Source: Echinometra lucunter (Eukaryota > Echinodermata > Echinoidea > Camarodonta > Echinometridae). Taken from it: a stretch of 64,000 nucleotides of DNA. Below are positions 35,401-40,319 of the stretch, piece after piece. The stretch lies in the NCBI GenBank assembly GCA_029962745.1, contig CM057162.1, positions 10,695,243-10,759,242 on the forward strand, read 5' to 3'. The stretch's first letter is position 1. Every line of letters begins with the position of its first letter. The position numbers and the translations under genes are program-made. Under the pieces are notes generated by a model, which ran no database searches, was not told the origin of the DNA, and saw nothing but the letters and a program-made list of their open reading frames with translations.

Positions 35401-36658
35401 CTTGGTCTTCCTCTCATTCTCTGCCCTCTCCACTTTGTTCTGCTGCCGGTGTCTTAGGCGATTTGGTCCGGGCAGGCGATAGGATCCTTTGGAACCAATC
35501 GCCTGAATGTTCACGCGCCGATTGGATCTGCCTCGGTTCAGTCTCTGCAAAGTACATGCTCACTTTGCATACCTATCAGTTGATTAACCCAACTATGCGT
35601 CTTGTAGGCCCCTGCATTGAATTTGCAGCCAATCAAAATGGGTTTTCCGAAAGTTAAGGGGCCGTTAATAGTGTATGTACTGTAGAGTCAACTGTGTGTA
35701 CGATAATTTTCACACAAAAACGATAATTTTGACTCTGTATACGATAATACAGCGTTTTGAACCTGGCAACGCTGTTCCGGGAAACGAATGGACTGGTCGT
35801 TTCGTTCCTCTGGAACCCGGCACAAATCACCTATGACACCGGCCCAACGAATAAGTTCATTCTCTTGACTCCTCTTTGCATGTGTGAGTCTACTCTCTTT
35901 TATTTTCTCTGTTATACCAAATACTCCTACTTCATCCTGTGCTTCCACTTTCCTTCTTCTATCCAGTATGTATCCTATATACAAGAAGGAAAAAAAGGGA
36001 ACTTAAAGAGTAAGGATGTAAAGACCAACCTGCTTGCGAAGACATCATTCTTCTATCAATAGCATTTATATGTATCCTCATTGCAACATTAAAGCTAATC
36101 AGTTATTTGTGGTGTTGATTTTTTTTGTTGTTGTTGTTGATATGAACAGGGCGTTTCCTGATCCAAGAATGCAGTGCATGCGGCCAAGACTTTGTCACCC
36201 CTCCCACCGAAGACTGCAATCCATCCAACGAAGATGGCCCTGCCACCGTCCTATGCCATCTGTGTGTGACCAAAACCAAGAGAGGGAGCGAGAAGGGAGC
36301 GCAAGCTGGTATTCTCCTGTCCCCGCTGAAGACCAAAGACACCACCACCACCACCACTGCTAGCCCCAGCCCTGCCACAGGGGGTCACGATGACCCGCCC
36401 AACCCATTGACTGGATCTGGTGATGCTGGGGCAGGGAAGAAGGAGGGGGACGCGCAGGGATCCAGATCTACGCGCTTCCATGAGGTTGTTGCATGTAAGG
36501 TTTGCGGGATGGGTTACAGGACAAGGGTCAGTCTGCTGATTCATATGAAAGCCAAACACCTGGGACATCTTGGCTCCTTTGAGTGCACACCTTGTGATAG
36601 GCTCTTCATTAGCCTGGAGGAGTGTGAACAGCACATGGCTTCGTTTCATCATGCATGA
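6284..36658 (+). CDS. Gene 1: tandem-PHD, C2H2 zinc-finger chromatin protein
   Basis: Fourteen coding exons join in frame from ATG 6312 to TGA 36656-36658, giving about 1118 residues (listed separately). Domains: disordered residues 1-590; PHD finger 611-655; Arg/Lys/Glu-rich helix about 658-695; PHD finger 698-742; acidic and basic linker 748-949; CxxC pairs at 957/960 and 985/988; C2H2 fingers 1065-1086 and 1095-1116. Both PHDs have ING-type order and nearly ING spacing (C4HC3). The family reads histone H3 tails, often H3K4me3, so a nuclear chromatin-reader role is likely but not shown. All 13 introns are phase 1. Because every internal exon is symmetrical, a missed exon would not break the frame, so the length is a minimum. 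No orthologue is recognised. The acceptor at 6283 implies an upstream non-coding exon. Confidence 0.85.
6293..6349 (+). promoter_or_regulatory. Overlapping upstream ORF in gene 1 leader
   Basis: An ATG at 6293, 19 bases before the main start and in another frame, opens an 18-codon frame that ends at TGA 6347-6349 inside the coding region. It has G at -3 but A at +4, so it is weaker than the main start. An overlapping uORF usually lowers translation of the main frame. Whether it matters depends on the real transcript leader. Confidence 0.5.
6439..6707. mobile_element. Foldback element, 104-bp arms
   Basis: 6439-6542 and 6604-6707 are almost perfect inverted copies around a 61-bp loop, starting CACTCTGAACATGACGGAC. 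It lies in intron 1, just after the first coding exon, so the pre-mRNA would carry a strong hairpin. It has no coding capacity. The high arm identity suggests a recent insertion or ongoing conversion between the arms. Confidence 0.85.
6751..6908. repeat. MITE with GGGCCCCGTTTCAT ends
   Basis: Starts GGGCCCCGTTTCATAGAAC and ends ACAAGTTTCATGAAAAAGGGCC, with TTGCATCTGATTGGCTGAGA inside. Related copies lie at 7081-7250, 18083-18672, 39696-39869, 41539-41702 and about 44508-44600. Confidence 0.75.
7081..7250. repeat. MITE with GGGCCCCGTTTCAT ends, inverted core
   Basis: GGGCCCCGTTTGCTAAAACT at the left end and TTATGAAATGGGGCCC at the right. The CCAATCAGATGCAAG core is inverted relative to the copy at 6751. 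Intron 1 of gene 1. Confidence 0.75.
7251..8017. other. Rest of gene 1 intron 1
   Basis: AT-rich intron sequence with a short ATAGGGT triplication (7264-7283). No exon-like stretch or family repeat is recognised apart from the elements listed separately. Confidence 0.4.
8018..8065 (+). CDS. Gene 1 exon 2
   Basis: A 48-base exon between AATTAG and GGTAAGT, phase 1 at both ends, residues 33-48. It encodes a short acidic/basic stretch ([15 protein letters not shown]). No domain is seen. The join to exon 1 makes a Gly codon. Confidence 0.7.
8365..9030. mobile_element. MITE of tandem units with AGGTCA half-site arrays
   Basis: The ends are inverted: TTTATGCCTCCG at 8365-8376 and GGCGGAGGCATAAA ending at 9030. 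Inside are three imperfect tandem units of about 145-150 bp. Each has CTTCAAACTTGGC and a run of AGGTCA half-sites, for example 8530, 8538, 8545 and 8554; the pair at 8538/8545 has DR1 spacing. The second unit has three half-sites in a row at one-base spacing. Minus-strand frames over it merely translate the tandem unit. It lies in intron 2 of gene 1. Confidence 0.75.
9031..10083. other. Gene 1 intron 2, middle part
   Basis: TACATGTA-rich intron sequence with a C tract followed by an A tract (about 9822-9842). The word GATTCATCTAGTTTAAA at 9049-9065 recurs right after the assembly gap (45631-45647), so a shared repeat family borders both. No exon is seen. Confidence 0.4.
10084..10905. mobile_element. 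GC-rich element with about 45-bp inverted ends
   Basis: The left end (from ATAATGCGCCTGTCGATTG) and the right end (…CAATTGACAAGCGCATAAT) are inverted copies over roughly 45 bases, continuing into TTTCTCYGGCCC and GGCACTACCGGGG. Inside are three tandem copies, 45-46 bp apart, starting GTATGGGGGCCGGGACTT at 10651, 10697 and 10742 (third copy diverged). The short plus-strand frames at 10077-10338 have no similarity I recognise and belong to the repeat. The superfamily is not assigned. Confidence 0.6.
10906..11985. other. Gene 1 intron 2, distal part
   Basis: AT-rich intron with scattered ACATGTAC palindromes (11041-11060) and no exon or recognisable element. It ends in the acceptor TTTATTAG before exon 3. 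Confidence 0.4.
11986..12048 (+). CDS. Gene 1 exon 3, Ser/Glu-rich
   Basis: 63 bases, acceptor TTTATTAG and donor GGTTTGT, phase 1 at both ends, residues 49-69. It encodes a Ser/Thr/Glu-rich stretch ([17 protein letters not shown]…). Low complexity, probably disordered. Phospho-sites are plausible but not demonstrated. Confidence 0.7.
12687..12761 (+). CDS. Gene 1 exon 4
   Basis: 75 bases, acceptor GATGTAG and donor AGTAAGA, phase 1 at both ends, residues 70-94. Polar, Gln/Ser/Thr-rich ([18 protein letters not shown]…). No domain. The longer frame around it reads through both splice sites and is not the real coding extent. Confidence 0.7.
13569..13974. mobile_element. TTAA MITE, CCCATTCGTGACAG family, copy 1
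   Basis: Starts CCCATTTGTGACAGG and ends CTGTCACGAATGGG, flanked by TGAA (13565-13568, decayed) and TTAA (13975-13978). The opposite foldback arm has a single TTAA (15062-15065) at the matching point, giving an empty-site control for insertion into TTAA. Other copies are at 24842-25097 and 26979-27188. TTAA duplication is typical of piggyBac-type elements. Confidence 0.8.
14418..14560 (-). repeat. Possible reversed LINE 3' end
   Basis: TTCAGTTCAGTTCAG followed by TTTATTTT reads, on the minus strand, as AATAAA-like sequence followed by (CTGAA)n. The same kind of tail lies on the plus strand at about 29276-29296. No coding part is kept. Confidence 0.4.
15319..16107. other. Distal part of gene 1 intron 4
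   Basis: AT-rich intron without recognised elements or exon-like stretches. Short frames here have no similarity I can name. It ends at acceptor TGCGTAG. Confidence 0.4.
16108..16203 (+). CDS. Gene 1 exon 5, basic
   Basis: 96 bases, acceptor TGCGTAG and donor CGTATGT, phase 1 at both ends, residues 95-126. It opens with a basic cluster ([11 protein letters not shown]) that could act as a nuclear-localisation or nucleic-acid-binding patch, followed by a more hydrophobic stretch. No known domain. Confidence 0.7.
16204..17956. other. Gene 1 intron 5
   Basis: AT-rich intron. It contains a 21-base G tract near 16576-16596 and a LINE C-terminal scrap at 17655-17775. Otherwise nothing is recognised. 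It ends at the strong acceptor CTCTTTTTCAG (17956). Confidence 0.45.
17655..17775 (+). pseudogene. Non-LTR retrotransposon C-terminal scrap
   Basis: The plus-strand frame reads APKEWNNI…[16 protein letters not shown] then a stop. This matches the WNxLP…SFKKxLKxYL tail found after reverse transcriptase in CR1/L2/Jockey-type LINEs. About 40 codons are kept. A GTA/GTAGAA repeat tail follows at 17878-17908. Confidence 0.5.
17957..18040 (+). CDS. Gene 1 exon 6, acidic
   Basis: 84 bases, acceptor TTTTTCAG and donor GGTAATG, phase 1 at both ends, residues 127-154. A short mixed segment ([15 protein letters not shown]) followed by a run of Asp/Glu (EDDDDED). No domain. Confidence 0.75.
18083..18672. 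mobile_element. GGGCCC-type MITE carrying a nested element
   Basis: Outer ends AGGGTCCCTGTTTCATAAAA and TTTTATGGAACGGGGCCC belong to the family at 6751. The core (TTGCATCTGATTGGCTGAGA) is split by a 437-bp insertion at 18187-18623; removing it restores the usual length of this family. Confidence 0.8.
18187..18623. mobile_element. Nested element with GGGYGTGTTTA ends
   Basis: GGGCGTGTTTAACGGGGG at the left end and CCTCAATAAACACACCC at the right are inverted. The trinucleotide ATA flanks both sides (18184-18186 and 18624-18626). Inside is a further GAGGGTAACAG/CTGTTACCCTC inversion (about 18553-18611). Superfamily not assigned. Confidence 0.65.
18673..19631. other. Distal part of gene 1 intron 6
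   Basis: Contains a long C tract (about 18985-19015). The reading frames over it are low complexity. No exon is recognised before acceptor TTATTACAG at 19631. Confidence 0.4.
19632..20768 (+). CDS. Gene 1 exon 7: long disordered Pro/Ser/Lys-rich exon
   Basis: 1137 bases, acceptor TTATTACAG and donor GGTAAGA, phase 1 at both ends, residues 155-533. It begins with a basic Lys/Arg/Ser stretch ([20 protein letters not shown]), then a long Pro/Val/Gln/Ser-rich region. Degenerate KxxE-PPG-type repeats follow at about residues 410-460, and then an acidic end. The sequence EEEIDVVEM at about 498-505 fits a SUMO-interacting motif (IDVV after acidic residues). No folded domain is seen, and it is probably disordered. 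The antisense frame of 229 codons over this exon is a codon-bias shadow. Confidence 0.85.
20769..21417. other. Gene 1 intron 7, first part
   Basis: Contains inverted AGCTCCC/GGGAGCT words (about 20862-21150) that may be a small degraded element. No exon is recognised. Confidence 0.35.
21418..21911. mobile_element. TTAA MITE, AGGCATTGG family, copy 1
   Basis: TTAA at both edges (21418-21421, 21908-21911). Ends AGACATAGGTTAAC and GTTAGCCAATGCCT are inverted. About 490 bp, with internal words ATACCAGTCTGAAAGTTTC and GTAAGGAGTGCGCATGCG shared with copies at 40937-41414 (opposite orientation) and 41898-42371. Probably piggyBac-related and non-autonomous. Confidence 0.85.
22025..22147 (+). CDS. 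Gene 1 exon 8
   Basis: 123 bases, acceptor TTTCTTAG and donor GGTAATT, phase 1 at both ends, residues 534-574. Basic start ([11 protein letters not shown]) and a Lys/Val/Ile-rich second half ([19 protein letters not shown]). No known domain. Confidence 0.75.
22148..23976. other. Gene 1 intron 8
   Basis: Pyrimidine-rich throughout its second half because of the minisatellite at about 23095-23720. A GAA repeat lies at about 22761-22782. No exon is recognised. It ends at acceptor TTTACAG (23976). Confidence 0.5.
23095..23720. repeat. Polypyrimidine minisatellite, 110-130 bp units
   Basis: Five to six imperfect tandem units. Each contains CTCATCTTTATATCCCC, then CTCAGTTTTCACTTCCAT, then CTTGGGTTTTCCTTTG in most units, closed by (CT)n runs. 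The tract is almost free of purine runs on the plus strand. The Ser/Leu/Phe-rich frames of up to 271 codons in all three frames are artefacts of this composition. Confidence 0.9.
23977..24027 (+). CDS. Gene 1 exon 9, basic microexon
   Basis: 51 bases, acceptor TTTACAG and donor GGTGGGT, phase 1 at both ends, residues 575-591. It encodes a short basic stretch ([15 protein letters not shown]), possibly part of a nuclear-localisation signal before the PHD fingers. This short exon rests on splice sites and phase. Confidence 0.65.
24028..24837. other. Gene 1 intron 9, proximal part
   Basis: AT-rich intron with a TACATGTACATG palindrome near 24674. No exon or repeat family is recognised. Confidence 0.4.
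24838..25101. mobile_element. TTAA MITE, CCCATTCGTGACAG family, copy 2
   Basis: TTAA at 24838-24841 and 25098-25101. Inner ends CCCATTCGTGACAG and GTCACAGATGGG are inverted. Internal words AAATTGGCAATGTGATAG and GCTGATCAAATTAGGCTTC match copy 1 in reverse orientation. Confidence 0.85.
25156..25601. mobile_element. TTAA MITE, CTCTTAC family
   Basis: TTAA at 25156-25159 and 25598-25601. Inner ends CTCTTACAGTGCC and ACCGTAAGAG are inverted over about 9 bp. 446 bp, no coding capacity. It lies 54 bp from another TTAA element, next to a LINE scrap. Confidence 0.7.
25602..25890 (+). pseudogene. LINE reverse-transcriptase C-terminal fragment
   Basis: The plus-strand frame reads [15 protein letters not shown]…, then after a stop [14 protein letters not shown] and [15 protein letters not shown]. 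This is the region after the RT domain of LINEs (YKYLGxxID…LRKLRSF…FYxSxIESxLxF). It is broken by an in-frame stop and has no 5' part here. The TTAA element ends directly before it. Confidence 0.65.
26028..26784. mobile_element. Probable TTAA element with C/G-tract ends
   Basis: TTAA-CCCT at 26028 and AGGG-TTAA ending at 26784. Both sides continue with a GACC/GGTC word, long C or G runs (26047-26075 and 26739-26767) and TCGCG, so the ends are imperfect inverted repeats. 757 bp, no coding capacity. Confidence 0.5.
26975..27192. mobile_element. TTAA MITE, CCCATTCGTGACAG family, copy 3
   Basis: TTAA-CCCAGTCATGAC at the left and CTGTCATGAATGG-TTTAA at the right. It shares ACTGATCAAAAAAGGCTTCA and TTACCAATTTAAAGAAG with the other copies. 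More diverged. Confidence 0.65.
27193..28240. other. Gene 1 intron 9, distal part
   Basis: Contains a G tract near 27242 and a run of short degenerate phrases built on GGAC/ATGG (27720-28100). No element is recognised. Ends at acceptor CCATCACAG (28240). The frame upstream of the acceptor is open back to 28165 but is intron. Confidence 0.4.
28241..28438 (+). CDS. Gene 1 exon 10: PHD finger 1 (ING type)
   Basis: 198 bases, acceptor CATCACAG and donor GGTAAGG, phase 1 at both ends, residues 592-657. Zinc ligands in C4HC3 order: C611, C613, C625, C630, H636, C639, C652, C655. Spacing equals the ING PHD except for one extra residue in the first loop. Of the ING H3K4me3 cage, the Met (M622) and Trp (W634) are kept at the right distance (12). 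The Tyr normally just before the first Cys is Val here (V610). It probably binds a histone H3 tail; preference for trimethyl-lysine is uncertain. Confidence 0.9.
29230..29297 (+). repeat. LINE-type 3' tail
   Basis: GGAATAAAACTGAACTGAACTG, a polyadenylation-like AATAAA followed by an (ACTGA)n tail as in some CR1/L2-type LINEs. Only the 3' end is recognisable. Confidence 0.45.
29336..29510. repeat. Foldback hairpin in intron 10
   Basis: Left arm GCAAATAATCACC…ACAAACTATCACTTC…GGCGATCTGGATGTA and right arm are inverted copies of about 75-80 bases around a short loop (CGAAGCGAACCTGAGG). Likely the core of a degraded DNA element. Confidence 0.7.
30123..30205 (+). repeat. Conserved LINE/SINE 3' end
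   Basis: GTAAAGCGCTTAGAGACTC followed by GGCGCTATATAAATCC and an ATTATT tail. This is the widespread AAGCGCTTTGAG…GCGCTATATAA 3' end of LINE/SINE families. No coding part. Confidence 0.6.
30261..30530 (+). CDS. Gene 1 exon 11: charged helix and PHD finger 2
   Basis: 270 bases, acceptor TTCAAACAG and donor GGTAAGT, phase 1 at both ends, residues 658-747. About 38 residues of alternating Arg/Lys and Glu ([20 protein letters not shown]), probably a long charged helix, lead into a PHD finger at 698-742. Ligands: C698, C700, C712, C717, H723, C726, C739, C742. It has the same 45-residue length as PHD 1, so the two probably come from exon duplication. M709 and W721 match ING cage residues, while the Tyr before the first Cys is Leu (L697). 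Confidence 0.9.
30531..32458. other. Gene 1 intron 11
   Basis: Dominated by the tandem-repeat element at 31196-32175. A pair of inverted GGATCTAACCCCTTTTGCAA-type words (about 30647-30665 and 30852-30872) marks a small foldback. No further exon is recognised. Confidence 0.45.
31196..32175. mobile_element. 178-bp tandem-repeat element with DR1 half-sites
   Basis: Opens with TTGCCTGCGTAGCAAGAGCG and a GGCGTCGGCGGCGAAGGCG block. Tandem units follow at an exact 178-bp period (CAATTTTCATGAAACTGG at 31301, 31479 and 31657) with two more diverged units. Units 2 and 3 are almost identical. Each unit has AGGTCA-type half-sites; AGGTCA-A-AGTTCA at 31378-31390 is a DR1. The end is near CAGGTGAGACTACCAGGAGC. 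No protein is encoded. Confidence 0.7.
32459..33010 (+). CDS. Gene 1 exon 12: acidic and basic linker
   Basis: 552 bases, acceptor TTTCTTTCAG and donor GGTAAGT, phase 1 at both ends, residues 748-931. A basic start ([19 protein letters not shown]) is followed by long Asp/Glu/Ser runs ([20 protein letters not shown]), typical CK2-type acidic clusters. Basic clusters come after ([25 protein letters not shown]) that could be nuclear-localisation signals. No folded domain. Confidence 0.85.
33011..33764. other. Gene 1 intron 12
   Basis: AT-rich. No repeat family or exon recognised. It ends at acceptor TTATCTTACAG (33764). Confidence 0.4.
33765..33818 (+). CDS. Gene 1 exon 13 (microexon)
   Basis: 54 bases, acceptor TCTTACAG and donor GGTGAGA, phase 1 at both ends, residues 932-949, polar and Glu/Lys-rich ([16 protein letters not shown]). 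Its placement rests on splice sites and phase, so it is less certain than the domain exons. Confidence 0.6.
34934..35267. mobile_element. hAT-like MITE, CAGGGCTCTACAAA ends
   Basis: CAGGGCTCTACAAA at the left and TTTGTAGAGCCCTG at the right are perfect inverted repeats. 334 bp with internal TTGCCC/GGGCAAG inversions. The flanks are a CAT-rich tract, so a target duplication cannot be read clearly. CAGGG termini suggest hAT. Confidence 0.75.
35277..35455 (-). pseudogene. LINE C-terminal fragment, minus strand
   Basis: The minus strand reads [19 protein letters not shown]… and ends near [15 protein letters not shown]. This is the GRPRKRW-D tail common at the C-terminus of RT-encoding non-LTR elements. 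About 60 codons, no upstream RT. It abuts the hAT-like MITE. Confidence 0.6.
36150..36658 (+). CDS. Gene 1 exon 14: CxxC pairs, two C2H2 fingers, stop
   Basis: 509 bases, acceptor TATGAACAG, stop TGA 36656-36658, residues 950-1118. It starts with C957-x2-C960 and C985-x2-C988, a possible four-Cys zinc knuckle. A Thr/Pro/Gly-rich linker follows, then two C2H2 fingers near the end: C1065-x2-C1068-x12-H1081-x4-H1086 and C1095-x2-C1098-x12-H1111-x4-H1116. The last residues are SFHHA. C2H2 fingers may bind DNA or protein. The antisense frames here are shadows. Confidence 0.85.
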
Positions 36659-38149
36659 ACAAGGCAACATCTTGTAATTCTGTGTGTAAACTGAACCCTC
36701 TATGCCCTTGTTTAAAATCTGAGATTAATGACTGTGAAAAGCGAATACTTTTCCCCATTTTGTTTGAATAGTACATGGTCTTGTTAAGTCACGTTTGAAC
36801 ATGTGGGATTAACAGGTGTGAGCCAGACCTAAAATTGTTTGGCTATGTGTGAACAACTCATGCCCTCGTTACATTACTTGTGAACACCACCTAACCATAT
36901 GGCATTGGGTATGAGCATATGGAAGAGATGCTTGAAAATAGCATATGGCATGTCATGTTGGATATAAACTGTGTAAATGGATAACAAGTTGTATTTGTGA
37001 AGTGTGAACAGCACTTTCCTACTTTCCCTTACGCGTGGACATCATTGAATCAATTTGAGAGCATCGAGGATCATTTTGGGAGTATCATGGATAGACTAAT
37101 GTGAACAACACCATGTTTCCTTAATATGTGTGAACCTCTGAGAGATGGATTTTTCAACACCTTCGACACACCATTGGTCTTTACACAATTTTTTTTTCCT
37201 TCTTCTTTTTTTTTTAACCTGGAGTATGCTTGAGCGACTACCACTCCAAGCTTTATTCAATCACTGATACGCTTAGGGTCAGGGCTGCAGTAGGGTTTAG
37301 GTTTAAGGGTTAAGATAAGGGTTTTGTAGTATTATTGTTACTGTATTGTTATTACTTATACCTTGCTTTTCCCATGAGATCCAAAGCACTTGCAAGAAAT
37401 GAAAATTACATAAATTCATATTATTACTAGAAATTAATCTTCTTACAACTAGAGACTGCAAGAAAAGGTTTGTTTTCAAGGCCTTTCTGAAGATGTAGTG
37501 TTTGATCCAGTGTTTACGCCAGGGGAGCGTTTCATGAAGAGTCTTGTCCATGATTTTCACTGACTAATTTGGTCTCAGCCAATCAGATGTGGGGATTTTC
37601 AGTAGCTTATAACAGTTGTCAGTGAAAATTACTTATGAGAAAATGTAACGCTCTAAAATTATCATGGCTTGAGTAGTTCACGAAGTGCACAAAGTGAAAT
37701 AAAAATGGAGGAAAATGGGGGTTGGGCGTACAAAAAGGTTGATCATTGTATGGAAATGCTCTTTAGTAACTTTAGAAATTCTCATGTAAAAGGAATTTTG
37801 CTATTATTTGATGTAGTAGTTACATGTAAATGTACTTATTTCAGTATTACAGTTTAGTTTATAGCTTGTAAATAGTCTGTACTGTAGTATGTATTCTGAA
37901 TGCAATCATCATTCCATGTACATGTGCATTTACATTTATATTGGCAAATCACTGAGGAGGTGCTCTTGTGCATAAAATGTGCACTTTGAAGAAAATACAT
38001 CTTAAGACTGCTGTTCCTCAATTTCAAGGACAAAACTTCAGAGGAACTGATTAATTGCAGTCAAAACAGTTTTCACAACAACCTGTAAAGAAACTAGAAA
38101 GACCACCTGTTTATAAAGGTCTTAGATTTTTTTTTCTGTCTCTCTTATG
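36659..38149 (+). other. 3' flank / probable 3'UTR of gene 1
   Basis: No coding sequence follows the stop. Candidate polyadenylation signals AATAAA occur at 37698-37703 and 38731-38736; which is used cannot be told. A diverged MITE (GGGGAGCGTTTCATGAAGAG…CTCATAAGTAATTTTCACTG-type ends, about 37518-37655) interrupts it. Confidence 0.4.
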
Positions 38150-38450
38150 TAGAGGCGTTGTGGCCCAGTGGATAAGTCTCCGGGCTGTGAACCACAAGGT
38201 ATGGGGATCGAATCCCTGTTGCAGCACTTATGTCCTTTGGCAAGACATTTATCTACATTTGTCACACTCGACCCAGATATAATAAATGGGTACCTGGTAG
38301 GATTTATTCCTTTAATGCAGAAGCGCTACGGTTGCTCGAGCTAAAGCCAGGCTATTGAAATTCTTGCAGGGCCCTCTGGGAGTACAGTACTTCGTACTAC
38401 AGAGGCTACCCTGGGTAAACAAGACGTATTATTATTATTGTTATTATTAT
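38150..38450 (+). mobile_element. tRNA-derived SINE
   Basis: The head resembles a tRNA gene: TGGCCCAGTGGATAAGTC is an A-box-like segment and GGGGATCGAATCCC a B-box. A conserved body (GGGTACCTGGTAGGATT) and a (TAT)n tail (about 38428-38453) follow. It is not a functional tRNA, since the cloverleaf is incomplete and fused to SINE sequence. Confidence 0.75.
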
Positions 38451-38935
38451 TATCTCTCTTGAATAGTATTTGGCATTGAAATGTGTATGGAACTATTGTA
38501 AACCTGTCTGAATTTTCATGCATTTTGTTTTAAATTCAAGCACTTTTCAAGGCTTGTACGAAACTTGGTCTTTTGGCGAATGGTACACTTCAAGTTTTAT
38601 GTTGTGTTTCCATCTTTTTAGTTTTAATGATAGGTTGTGCATGCTGCAATGTTTTCTTAACACTGCCGCAGAAAGTAGGGTAAATGTTCTTCCAATTTTC
38701 TTTAGAATTTGATAAATGCATCATCGGCGAAATAAAATGTACAGGCCCAGCCTACTTCCAACCTTGCTGGTCTTGCAATCATAGAATAATGTATTACACC
38801 AGATTATTTTGAGTTATATTCTTGTTTTTGTGCTATTCCTGCATAAAATGCAAAGTGACTTCCACTTGTAATCATACAGTATTTGTAGTGTAATTTTAGA
38901 TTTCCTCACATGCTATGCAGCTAATGGTGTTATGA

Positions 38936-39452
38936 ATAAAGGAGAATGAAACCCTGGAGAAATATCCATTTTTTTTAAATGAAAAGGGAGGATAGAGAGA
39001 ACCGGTCTAAAAACGTTTCTTCAAAATTGGTTACAAAATGAGAAAGTTATGAAAGGTTGAATAATTGACAAAATTTACTTGCTGTTGCTTCAAAAAAAGG
39101 CAGATTTAGAAGGACAACTCTCATTATGTTTTGTATACAAAATTTCATATTTTCCCAAGTATCTCGAAATATGCTGCTTGTCTCTTTGTGAACTCAACAT
39201 TTGTTGTGTCAAATACATTTTGAATATTTTTTGAGCTAAGTAGATGGGGAAAATATGGAATTTTGGAGCCACATTGCCAATTTGAGGATCACCATAGAAA
39301 GTAAATTTACAAACTTTCATTTTTTTTTTTTTTCAAAATTTCATAACTTTTTCATTTTTTGCCCATTTTAATGGAACTTTTAAAAAAATTGCCTCTTGCT
39401 ATACTCTCTTTTCATTAAAATCAATTTTCCCTAGGGTTTCATTCTCCTTTAA
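38936..39452. mobile_element. TTAA MITE, AGGAGAATGAAACCCT family
   Basis: AGGAGAATGAAACCCT at the left (after ATAA) and AGGGTTTCATTCTCCT-TTAA at the right are perfect inverted ends. About 510 bp. The internal word TTTTGTATACAAAATTTCA resembles one in the partial element at 63731. Confidence 0.8.
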
Positions 39453-39695
39453 TGACTCCATGTACCAGAGTAGATGGTGAATGTCTTACCCATGTTCAAA
39501 ATTGAATCATTATGATGTAGATCATACTGTTTTTTATGCAGGGCATATTCTAGGTAAATTGATTTACTGCCAGTGAAGGAATAACTGCTCATAATTCATG
39601 AGCTATTTGCTTCCATAACCTCTGTAAGTGTACTAAAATAAGCGTGAATATGCTCATTTACACATGTCTGTGCCTGAAAAAAAATCATTACGCCT

Positions 39696-39869
39696 GGGCC
39701 CTGTTTCATAAAAAATTGCTATGATAGCAACTCCTACTGGAATGGTAACTGCCATGGCTGTTCAGCCATGGCAACAATGAGAATTCTGCTTCTTGATTGG
39801 CTTTTATAATGAAAGTTGCCATTCCAGCAATAGTTGCTATTATAACAACTTTTTATGAAATGGAGCCCA
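39696..39869. repeat. GGGCCCTGTTTCAT MITE
   Basis: Ends GGGCCCTGTTTCATAAAAAA and TTTTTATGAAATGGAGCCC are inverted. Nearly palindromic interior (TTGCTATGATAGCAAC, GTTGCTATTATAACAAC). Confidence 0.75.
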
Positions 39870-40278
39870 GATTCATTGTGTACACTTGGAAAACCAAGGG
39901 GCAGGCTTAAACCACTCCATAGTATAAACTTCTTTTGTGAATTCTGGCCATTTTACAGTGTTATTAAGTATTTGAGCCAAAGTGTATAACATGGGTACCA
40001 TGTTGAATAAGTTGCAAGCAGAATTTGTGGTGTGGTTTGTCTGCGTTTGTTTTTCATGCTTTGTTGCTACTTGCTCAGAAGCATGGAACTATTGAATATA
40101 ATGTATGCTTACAGTTACCGTATTGATTCTTGTGATGCACATGTACAGTTCATTAAGGTTTGTTCACATGTAAGCCGCTTAGGAAAACGTGTGGCTCGTT
40201 AAAGGTTATAATATAAAGGTTATGCACAGTTTTTGGTTTGCCCGTCTCAAACTCTCTGTCAGATTTCTTTGTTTTCAG

Positions 40279-40319
40279 CTGTTCAGCAGCAAGATAAAGC
40301 CAAAACTAAGATGCTGTGA
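40279..40319 (+). CDS. Candidate alternative last exon of gene 1
   Basis: A strong acceptor (TTTCTTTGTTTTCAG) precedes 41 bases that, after the phase-1 donor base used by all gene 1 exons, read 13 residues (AVQQQDKAKTKML) and a stop. If used after exon 13, it would give a protein lacking the C2H2 end. It could be chance; phase agreement alone has a one-in-three probability. Confidence 0.2.

Larger units (their letters stand above)
33819..36149. other. Gene 1 intron 13
   Basis: Contains a hAT-like MITE (34934-35267) and a minus-strand LINE C-terminal scrap (35277-35455). Also a repeated ACGATAATTTT motif (35700-35750). No further exon is recognised. Ends at acceptor TATGAACAG (36149). Confidence 0.45.

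Noticed and set aside
38150..38225. Functional tRNA gene
   Set aside because: A-box and B-box are present, but the sequence runs into a SINE body and tail; the cloverleaf does not close.
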